Shown: piece by piece, positions 46,399-52,897 of the stretch
Position numbering within the stretch: the stretch's first letter is position 1
Layout of the letters: every line of letters begins with the position of its first letter
Assembly (NCBI RefSeq): GCF_013404085.1
Contig: NZ_JABFHO010000001.1
Location: forward strand, 2,739,001 to 2,803,000
DNA from: Winogradskyella helgolandensis
Lineage (GTDB): Bacteria > Bacteroidota > Bacteroidia > Flavobacteriales > Flavobacteriaceae
Reading direction: 5' to 3'
DNA length: 64,000 nt
Program-made: the position numbers and the translations under genes
Notes under the pieces: model-generated
What the model saw: only the letters and a program-made list of their open reading frames with translations
Database searches by the model: none
Told to the model about the DNA's origin: nothing

Positions 46399-48285
46399 TT
46401 ATGCGAAATTTTCAATTGACTCGTTTATATTCTTTACTAGAAATTCAAATGTAATTTTGTCCAATTTTCTTGTTTTTGGCTTAGAAATTTCAATTTCAAG
46501 TTTTGCTTTTAGGTTTTCTAAAAATTCCTTTTCCGGGTTTAAGTCTGGATAAACATATTTCGTGTAACGTCTTTTTAAATCAAATCCGAATTCTATCAGT
46601 TCTGTGTTTTTCGCCTTTTTAAATGCTCTCCAAAACTTATTAAAATTAAATTCTGAAAAAATAGGTGAATATCTTAATTGAGTGTTTGGTTCATTAACTT
46701 TTTCCAAAAATGCTTTAAAGTCACTTTTGAATAGTTCAAACAGTGATTTTACTTCCTCTTTTTCTGAATTGACTTTTATTTGTTTATTAATTTCTATACA
46801 ATATTCTCCAATTTCCTTTAAATCCTCATAAAACTCACTATCGCTACTTATAGAAAAATAGAAACTTAGATTATGCTTGTACTCAAATTCTCCTTTGCTA
46901 ATCCCTCTTTTGAATCGTTTTTTTAGATTAACTAAATTAAAGTTCAAAATATTATCAAATCGAGTTGCAAGATGAAATATAGATGGATATTGGTCAAGTT
47001 TATATTCTCCTTTGTCAACAAAGGTTATTAATTGACTTGTCAATTTTCTGTAATCTTTTAAAGGAAGGTCGATACATTGCCAATAAGATAGTTTTTGCAT
47101 TATTTTTTCTCTCTCAGGAATCTTGCTGTCTTCTACTTGATACTTATTGTTAACCTCTGAAATTAGTTCGTCAATATTGAATGATGAAATTCCAGTTATA
47201 TAGTTGAAAATTGAATCGAAATAAAGTGTTTTCTTTTGACTTGACTTGTCTAAATATTTCTCTTCATATATTTCTGAATATGTTTTGACTTTTTCTTCTT
47301 CAGATTTTACTTGTAGTTTATTTCCATCACTCAAAAAGGCTGAAATATCAAATAATCCACCTTTATATAAATTTTGAATATCATCAAATAATTCTGGTTT
47401 GAGAACTCCAGACTTGTACTCGATTGCAATAGGCAAAGTAAAGTCTAAAATTTGGGTCCATATTTCTGAATGGAAGTCTTTTAATATCTCATCCTTTTCA
47501 AAAAAGGCATTAATGCCATTAAATATAATCTTGAAGTGCTCTAGGAAAAATAGTAAGTTTCTGAGATTACTGTTATTTTGAAGTATTCTTGAAGTGATAT
47601 TTTTTTTCTCCGAATCTAAGAATTTGTAATATGGTTCGTTTTTCTCTTTGTATTTCGATTGTATAATTTCATCGTAAATTTTAGAAACATTTGCACTAAA
47701 ACTTACAGAAATTCCGATTACTTTTTCTCTTAGCAAAGAATAATTATCTCTGTCAATATTTATTTCTTTTCGAAGTTCATCTTCATTTGCAATTAAAATG
47801 ATTTTTGCACCAAAATTTTCTACAAGATTGTTTACAAATCCAAAAACTTCTTTTAGGTCTAATTCTTTTGATTTTCTATCTATATCATCTATACAGATTA
47901 AAATTCTACTATAGTCGCTTAAGTTATTTCCAGATGCACCTGTTTCAGATAAAATGTCTTTTAGGTCGTTACCTAAATATTTCAAAACACTATTTGTTAA
48001 ACCAGCAGCGATTTTTACTCCTTTTGATTTTAAAATTGGGTATAATTCTAGAAATATTTGATTTTGAATTTCTTCAATAGATTTAGCTCCAAAAAGTGAA
48101 ATCAATATTGGCAAAAACTTTTCGTCCTTGTCAGTATACGGAACATTTAGTTCTTTAACTTTAGGGAATAGGTCATTTTTAATGTAATGAGTTTTACCAA
48201 TTCCATAATCTCCATTTATGATTATGGCGTAATTAGTATCAAGATATAGATACTGCTCAATTCTTTCGGTTATATCTTCGTTCAT
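46399..48285 (-). CDS. KAP-type P-loop NTPase; cassette gene
   Basis: 628 residues, cytoplasmic. Walker A NGDYGIGKTHYIK (residues 24-36) and Walker B ILICIDDIDRKSKELDLKEV (around residue 150), followed by NNLVENFGAKIILIANEDEL and VIGISVSFSANVSKIY. This is the KAP/P-loop STAND-like NTPase arrangement, seen in several phage-defence and plasmid-exclusion proteins. The C-terminal 400 residues are helical and presumably sense or act; no transmembrane insert is visible. A defence role is an inference. Unit ends match exactly: GTTGGCATTA then G/A then TAT. Confidence 0.82.
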   Translation of the reverse strand: MNEDITERIEQYLYLDTNYAIIINGDYGIGKTHYIKNDLFPKVKELNVPYTDKDEKFLPILISLFGAKSIEEIQNQIFLELYPILKSKGVKIAAGLTNSVLKYLGNDLKDILSETGASGNNLSDYSRILICIDDIDRKSKELDLKEVFGFVNNLVENFGAKIILIANEDELRKEINIDRDNYSLLREKVIGISVSFSANVSKIYDEIIQSKYKEKNEPYYKFLDSEKKNITSRILQNNSNLRNLLFFLEHFKIIFNGINAFFEKDEILKDFHSEIWTQILDFTLPIAIEYKSGVLKPELFDDIQNLYKGGLFDISAFLSDGNKLQVKSEEEKVKTYSEIYEEKYLDKSSQKKTLYFDSIFNYITGISSFNIDELISEVNNKYQVEDSKIPEREKIMQKLSYWQCIDLPLKDYRKLTSQLITFVDKGEYKLDQYPSIFHLATRFDNILNFNLVNLKKRFKRGISKGEFEYKHNLSFYFSISSDSEFYEDLKEIGEYCIEINKQIKVNSEKEEVKSLFELFKSDFKAFLEKVNEPNTQLRYSPIFSEFNFNKFWRAFKKAKNTELIEFGFDLKRRYTKYVYPDLNPEKEFLENLKAKLEIEISKPKTRKLDKITFEFLVKNINESIENFA

Positions 48286-48291
48286 TTATAT

Positions 48292-48427
48292 TAATGCCAA
48301 CGTGTTTGTATATGGTTTGTTACGTGGTTAAGCACGTAATTTAGCAAATAAAAACCGAATAGAAAATCTGCAAGGATTTTCGTAAGAAGGCTAGAACTAG
48401 CAATAAATTTTATACGGTGTTACCTGC
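48292..48427 (-). repeat. Cassette-array palindrome rep23
   Basis: Between TAATGCCAAC (48292-48301) and GTTACCTGC (48419-48427), centre GAAAATCTGCAAGGATTTTC. Confidence 0.92.
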
Positions 48428-48438
48428 TGGCTTTTTTT

Positions 48439-49464
48439 TTATAGCGGTTCTGCTGAGCTCCAATTTCTCTCTGGAAAAAGATTGGATTTAGAATTAATAT
48501 GCTTATTTCCTCCTTTATGCGTGCTGTAAGTATTACAGTCAGGAAGATTTTTCTTGATACAACTAATTACAGCTTTTCTAGGATGCTTTTTACTTCCATT
48601 TGCGGAAACCCAAAATTGTTTAGGATTAAAATTACTAATCCAGTTTGTACTTATATTTCTTCTACTACCGTGATGAGGCAATTGACAAATATGTAAATCT
48701 CTAATGTCAAAACCATTATTTTCTGCTGATTCAAAAGAATCAACTCCAGCATCTGCTGTAAACAAGTACTTACGATTATTAGAATCAACAAATTTTGTTA
48801 AAACAGATGTCAGATTCTCTGCAGACGCATCATTCTTTTCGTCAACTATTACACAAGAATTTAGACCTTCTTGGACTTCATTAATTTCGCTTTCAGGTTG
48901 GATGTTTGAACCTGAGATTTTTAGATTGTCAATATTTGTGAAATAAGCAAGTTGCTCGAGATAAAATGTTCTTGATGGTCCTACAAATTCAAATAAATTG
49001 TGGTCTAATCGACTATCTGAAAATGCCTCTAATTTAGAAATACCATACTGATCTAGAACATCACTTAGATTATCCGATTGTTGTAATGAAGCAAAAAGTT
49101 TTTGGACTCTTTTATTTGAATACAAAAATGATTCATTCAAACTTTTTATTTCATTTCTTTTGGCTTCCTCAATATAATCAGTTGGGTCGTTGTAATAGAA
49201 TCTTTGAATTTGATTTTTGAAATAATGCACTAAATCTATTAAACCTCCTATATGGTCAGAATGAGGATGAGTATTAATAATCAGAATTGGGCTATTTGAA
49301 GCAATATTTGGCTTTATATAACTTTCATAATGCGCTATTATGGTTTTGGCATCTTTAGGGTTGCCACCGTCTATTATCGTAACAAGGTCAGAGCCATCTG
49401 CTTTTGTCCATATAATATTACAATCTGCATTACCAAGAGATAACATATCGATACTGAAATCCAT
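48439..49464 (-). CDS. ComEC-like metallo-beta-lactamase fold hydrolase; second gene of a two-gene cassette
   Basis: 341 residues without membrane segments. The metal-binding HxHxDH motif is THPHSDHIGG (His66, His68, Asp70, His71); further ligands are in YLFTADAGVDSF and QLPHHGSRRN, the ComEC/Rec2 subfamily pattern that occurs in soluble nucleases or phosphodiesterases. Stand-alone forms of this subfamily are found in defence and conflict loci. Paired 5 bp behind a membrane protein gene, which suggests a toxin- or effector-like pair, unproven. Unit ends: GTTACCTGC and ATTACCTGC. Confidence 0.82.
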   Translation of the reverse strand: MDFSIDMLSLGNADCNIIWTKADGSDLVTIIDGGNPKDAKTIIAHYESYIKPNIASNSPILIINTHPHSDHIGGLIDLVHYFKNQIQRFYYNDPTDYIEEAKRNEIKSLNESFLYSNKRVQKLFASLQQSDNLSDVLDQYGISKLEAFSDSRLDHNLFEFVGPSRTFYLEQLAYFTNIDNLKISGSNIQPESEINEVQEGLNSCVIVDEKNDASAENLTSVLTKFVDSNNRKYLFTADAGVDSFESAENNGFDIRDLHICQLPHHGSRRNISTNWISNFNPKQFWVSANGSKKHPRKAVISCIKKNLPDCNTYSTHKGGNKHINSKSNLFPERNWSSAEPL

Positions 49465-49469
49465 TTTCT

Positions 49470-50162
49470 TTATTTTTTTAAATATTGTTCGAATAAAATT
49501 TTTGCATAGTATTTACTATATCTGCTAATTAAAAACTTGCTCAATAGGATTGGTAAAATGTAGATACCTAATAGGACTAAATTAAGTTTAAAGGCAAAAG
49601 GATTTGAAAAAGTATATTGAAATAAAAATATATTAAAAACTGAAGTAATGGCAGCTAAAACGCTTCCTCCAATTAGATTCCTCACAAATCCATATTCAAT
49701 ATTGTGCTGCAGAAGCATTGAATTATCTCTAGTTGCATTCCGGACTTGTGCTACAGCGCTTGAAATAGTTTTTCTAGCTTCTTCTCCATTGTGGTTTTCA
49801 GAATTTGAATCTAGCAATAGAATATTAAAGTCTGCAGCTATTTTTTGGACTATTTGAGATTTTATTGATTTAGCCATAGTAGTGTCAGAATTAAGAAGAA
49901 GATTAGTTGTTGGCATATTCAATTCTTCCTTGAAAAATAGATTTTGGAATAATTCTTTTGAAATGAATCTATTAATTTGAGCAAGGAAATAAATTATTGC
50001 AATCGAAAGAGTAATGTCACTAGCCCACTTATAACCTTCTAAAAAAGTCATAAATTCTATTAATTTTTCGCTGAAGCCAAAATAATATAAGCTGAGAATA
50101 GGAATTGAGGTTAATATTGTCGGAAACAACCTAGCTTTTATGTAATATCCGTTTGTTTTCAT
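49470..50162 (-). CDS. Membrane protein; first gene of array 2
   Basis: 230 residues with about four transmembrane segments (FPTILTSIPILSLYYFGF, SDITLSIAIIYFLAQINRFI, GGSVLAAITSVFNIFLFQY, LVLLGIYILPILLSKFLI) and a cytoplasmic loop of about 80 residues between pairs. The loop (NLLLNSDTTMAKSIKSQIVQ) is not recognised. Encoded directly before the MBL-fold gene in one unit, closest to head 2. Confidence 0.7.
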   Translation of the reverse strand: MKTNGYYIKARLFPTILTSIPILSLYYFGFSEKLIEFMTFLEGYKWASDITLSIAIIYFLAQINRFISKELFQNLFFKEELNMPTTNLLLNSDTTMAKSIKSQIVQKIAADFNILLLDSNSENHNGEEARKTISSAVAQVRNATRDNSMLLQHNIEYGFVRNLIGGSVLAAITSVFNIFLFQYTFSNPFAFKLNLVLLGIYILPILLSKFLISRYSKYYAKILFEQYLKK

Positions 50163-50195
50163 TTATAGTTCTGATTTTTTTCAGCTTGCAGGTAA

Positions 50196-50240
50196 TTTGT
50201 TATATCAAAAATTTTATCACTCATATCCCACAAATTAGCC
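50196..50240 (-). other. Head 2: attI-like sequence at the upstream end of array 2
   Basis: Begins at the junction GGTAA|T (50195/50196). It shares GTTATATCAAA (50199-50209) and ACTCATATCCCACAAATT (50219-50236) with head 1. Here the base before the TT junction is A on the coding strand rather than G, as expected if the cut is between that base and TT. The rest of 50241-50418 has no recognisable feature. Confidence 0.5.
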
Positions 50241-50418
50241 GCGTAATATCCAGTGTTTTAAATATTTAAAGTCATGAGTCCCAGAGTTAATTCAATTTCT
50301 TATAAAAACTATACGTAAAGTTACGTACAGCTTCTCTTCGTCAAAAGCTAAGTTAAAACCTTCTATTCTAAATTACTTACGGTAAACCGTAATAGCAAAG
50401 TAAAACTCTATAAAACAC

Positions 50419-50450
50419 AAAAACCACCAAGCATTCGCCAAGTGGTTTTA
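50419..50450 (-). terminator. Terminator of the epimerase gene
   Basis: AAAACCACCAAGCATTCGCC with AAGTGGTTTTA forms a stem ending in T-rich sequence on the minus strand. A copy differing at one base is at 52192-52222. Confidence 0.75.
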
Positions 50451-50481
50451 TATCCCTATATATTATAATTATGGATTACAT

Positions 50482-51489
50482 CTACTGCGCTTTCCATTCC
50501 GTTTTTAAGTAGGTCAGTGCCTCTTCTAAAGCTTGTTTTGATGGTTTAGGATTAAAGTTGAGTTCTTCTTTAGATTTGCTAATGTCATAATCTTGTTTAA
50601 GTCCATAAAACATATCTAAATAATGGCGTTGCAATAAGGGTTCTTTTCCTGTGAGTTTACTGCTGAATTCCATGAGACCTGCCACCGTGTACAATAAGCA
50701 TTTGGGTACTTTTTTAGGGGTTTTTAATTGTAATTCTGGATATAGCTTTGCGGCTATGTTTACACTGTCTTGTAAGGTGGTGTGTGTTGGGTTAGAAAGG
50801 ATATAGCGTTCTTGGTCTTTGCCTATTAGCATAGCTTGGTAAGCGCCAAAAGCCACATCTTTTACATCTACCCAGTTTAAGGTGACGTTGGTGTCTACAG
50901 GGATTTCGCCTTTTAAAATTTGATAGACTAAGTTGTTAGAATAACTGAGTTTGTGGGCCTGGCTGCCAATCATTGCCGATGGTAAAATGAGAACGGTTCT
51001 GATGTTATATGTTTCTCCTAAGGCTAAAGCCAGTTTATCAGAATCGTTTTTAGAATTGTAATACCAGTTTCTTCGGTCTGTATTATAACCATTATCTACG
51101 TTGGCTGGTAAGGTATTAAAGTCTAAAGCGGCTACAGAACTTACATAGACGATGTTTTTAATGCCACATGCTTTGGCGCTATCAAATAGGTTTTGGGTGC
51201 CTTTTAGGTTGTTGTCGTAAATCTCCGTTTTTGGGTCTTTTGCCCACATGCTAAAATTGGCGGCAACGGCATAGATATGCGTGACGTCTTTACATGCTTT
51301 TCTTAGGGCTACTTTGTCTAGAAGATCTGCTTGTACCAACTCGACATCTAAACCTTTAAACGGTGCGGTGTTATTTAAATCTCTAACGGTTGTTCTTACG
51401 TTTTGGTTTTTGGATAGCAACAAACGGATTAGATTGTTTGCTAAATGGCCGTTGCCACCGGTTACTAAGGCTAAGTCTTTACTCATCAC
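50482..51489 (-). CDS. NAD(P)-dependent epimerase/dehydratase-family protein (extended SDR)
   Basis: 335 residues with the nucleotide motif VTGGNGHLANNLIRLL (residues about 9-24), VELVQADLLD, VSSVAALDF and the catalytic YYNSK. The TTVRDLNN after beta-2 fits dihydroflavonol-reductase-like members that use NADPH. Substrate unknown. It starts 58 bp from the Crp-type gene upstream, perhaps its target or partner. Confidence 0.88.
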   Translation of the reverse strand: MMSKDLALVTGGNGHLANNLIRLLLSKNQNVRTTVRDLNNTAPFKGLDVELVQADLLDKVALRKACKDVTHIYAVAANFSMWAKDPKTEIYDNNLKGTQNLFDSAKACGIKNIVYVSSVAALDFNTLPANVDNGYNTDRRNWYYNSKNDSDKLALALGETYNIRTVLILPSAMIGSQAHKLSYSNNLVYQILKGEIPVDTNVTLNWVDVKDVAFGAYQAMLIGKDQERYILSNPTHTTLQDSVNIAAKLYPELQLKTPKKVPKCLLYTVAGLMEFSSKLTGKEPLLQRHYLDMFYGLKQDYDISKSKEELNFNPKPSKQALEEALTYLKTEWKAQ

Positions 51490-51547
51490 TATTGTTTTTT
51501 GTTTGCGTAAAGGTCTGCCGTAATGCCGCGTTGAAAAATAACAAATG

Positions 51548-52117
51548 TTAGATAGTGATCTGTTTTCTAATTCGGCTTAAGGATTGTGGTTCCATACCTA
51601 AGAAGGATGCGATATTGTCTACAGAAACGTTTAGGGCTAGGTTGGGCTGTTGTGTTATAAACTTTAGATAGCGTTCTTTTGCTGATAATACCTGGAAATC
51701 TTTGACCCGTTCTATTTTGCAATTGAGGTGCTCGTTGGTGACTGTTTTTATGAAGTCACTCCAAAAGGTGGATTGCGCTTGGATGAGCTCGAAATCTGGT
51801 TTAGAGATTTTAAGCAATTTACAGTCGGTAATGGTTTCGTAATAGTCAGGTGCTGGAGTTTCGCTCATAAAACTCTCTAGGGAGGTGAAGAAATCGTGCT
51901 CGGCGACTAAATGTTGCACTACAATTTTACCATCTACATTTTGATAGCCTTTTACAATACCTTCGCTTAGAAAATACACATAGCGTTCTGTTTTTCCGGC
52001 TTCTAAGAGTAGGGTGTTGGCTGGTACATTTTGGGAGGTAAAATAGGTTTCCACTAAACGGCTATCGGTTTGGGATAGGTTACATCGTGATTGGATATAG
52101 TGGTGTAAGTTTTTCAT
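51548..52117 (-). CDS. Crp/Fnr-family transcription regulator
   Basis: Start taken at MKNLHHYIQSRCNLSQ (52117); the six codons upstream add nothing. 189 residues: cyclic-nucleotide-type barrel (ERYVYFLSEGIVKGYQNVDG, IVVQHLVAEHDFFTSLESFM) and a C-terminal HTH (NVSVDNIASFLGMEPQSLSR, IRKQI). Effector unknown. Followed by the epimerase gene on the same strand. Confidence 0.88.
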   Translation of the reverse strand: MKNLHHYIQSRCNLSQTDSRLVETYFTSQNVPANTLLLEAGKTERYVYFLSEGIVKGYQNVDGKIVVQHLVAEHDFFTSLESFMSETPAPDYYETITDCKLLKISKPDFELIQAQSTFWSDFIKTVTNEHLNCKIERVKDFQVLSAKERYLKFITQQPNLALNVSVDNIASFLGMEPQSLSRIRKQITI

Positions 52118-52191
52118 GGGTGTGTTTTTAATCAACGTAGCTGTTTTACGAAGATAGCTGAAAATTTTAGCTATGAAACTGTAAGAAACGC

Positions 52192-52222
52192 AAAAACCAC
52201 CAAGCTTTCGCCAAGTGGTTTT
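52192..52222 (-). terminator. Terminator of the peroxiredoxin operon
   Basis: AAAACCACCAAGCTTTCGCC plus AAGTGGTTTTAA, the near-copy of the hairpin at 50419-50450, lies 27 bp after the DUF6952 stop codon. Confidence 0.75.
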
Positions 52223-52248
52223 AAAGAATACTAATTTTTCTTTTTCTC

Positions 52249-52506
52249 TTATTTGTCAATAGAACCTAAAACGCGTTTCATAAATCCGTTAACGGCTTCT
52301 TTTTTAGGCGTGCCTTCTTTAATCATTTTATTTACTTCAATGGCACCGTACATATTAGAGATTAATTCTCCAATAACGTCGAGGTCTTCATCTTTAAGCG
52401 ATGGGACTTCTGTTAAGGCTTCTAAGGTTTCAATGGTTTCAATGATATAATCTTCGTCATTGTCTTCAATGAATTGCGTTAGGTGTTTTATTACGGGTAG
52501 TTTCAT
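52249..52506 (-). CDS. DUF6952 family small protein
   Basis: 85 residues, acidic and helical (IEDNDEDYIIETIETLEALT, DEDLDVIGELISNMYGAIEV). It matches the small protein that regularly follows peroxiredoxin and thioredoxin genes in Flavobacteriia (DUF6952). No cysteines, so not a redox enzyme itself. 19 bp behind the thioredoxin gene. Confidence 0.8.
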   Translation of the reverse strand: MKLPVIKHLTQFIEDNDEDYIIETIETLEALTEVPSLKDEDLDVIGELISNMYGAIEVNKMIKEGTPKKEAVNGFMKRVLGSIDK

Positions 52507-52525
52507 GTGCTAGTGGTGTTTTGTG

Positions 52526-52834
52526 TTATACGGCGTCGTCTACCAATTCTTTTAACACATCAAACTTATTGGTTTGTGTCTGGCCTTTAAATTCACCGTT
52601 CTTAAATGTTGCAAATGTTGGTAAATTATCAACGGTTGCTAGTTTTCTACTTTCAGGAAATTTTTCAGCATCAGCGATCACAAAGGTTGCTCCTGTATGT
52701 TCTGTAGCTAATTTCTTGAATTTTGGTTTCATGATTCTACAATTGCCACACCATGTTGCTGAATACTGTACGATTACGGTATCGTTACCATTGATGATGT
52801 CTTGTAGGTTATCTTGATCTAATTCTTGTATCAT
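52526..52834 (-). CDS. Thioredoxin-family protein (CGNC active site)
   Basis: 102 residues with the thioredoxin fold and active site WCGNC (Cys29, Cys32), then KPKFKKLATEHTGATFVIAD and the cis-Pro loop NLPTFATFKNG. CGNC instead of CGPC is seen in Bacteroidota homologues next to peroxiredoxins. It probably reduces the adjacent peroxiredoxin. Cytoplasmic. Confidence 0.92.
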   Translation of the reverse strand: MIQELDQDNLQDIINGNDTVIVQYSATWCGNCRIMKPKFKKLATEHTGATFVIADAEKFPESRKLATVDNLPTFATFKNGEFKGQTQTNKFDVLKELVDDAV

Positions 52835-52852
52835 AATTCTTGAATTTTAAAT

Positions 52853-52885
52853 AGACCTGACAGGTGTTTGAAACCTGTCAGGTCT
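52853..52885 (-). promoter_or_regulatory. Perfect 13-bp hairpin between peroxiredoxin and thioredoxin genes
   Basis: AGACCTGACAGGT and ACCTGTCAGGTCT enclose a 7-base loop. There is no T-run in the direction of transcription, so it may be an RNA-stability or partial-attenuation element, or one of the dispersed GACCTGACAGGT palindromes that I recall as common in Flavobacteriia genomes. Confidence 0.6.
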
Positions 52886-52897
52886 AAATATTAGATA

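Noticed and set aside
47399..48080. Plus-strand frames inside the KAP NTPase gene
   Set aside because: Antisense shadows in A+T-rich sequence; no start context or known motif.
20335..48427. CRISPR array
   Set aside because: Repeats are 130-190 bp palindromes and the intervals are genes of 0.4-2 kb; no short direct repeats with 30-40 bp spacers and no cas genes.
20335..48427. MITE or REP-type insertions between ordinary genes
   Set aside because: MITEs would be flanked by direct target duplications next to each repeat. Here the unit-specific sequences are inverted and match across the gene, and all genes share one orientation.
22154..50196. Unit-end complementarity as an mRNA hairpin enclosing each gene
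   Set aside because: On the mRNA strand the recurring difference is a C.A mismatch; it pairs (G.T) only on the opposite DNA strand.
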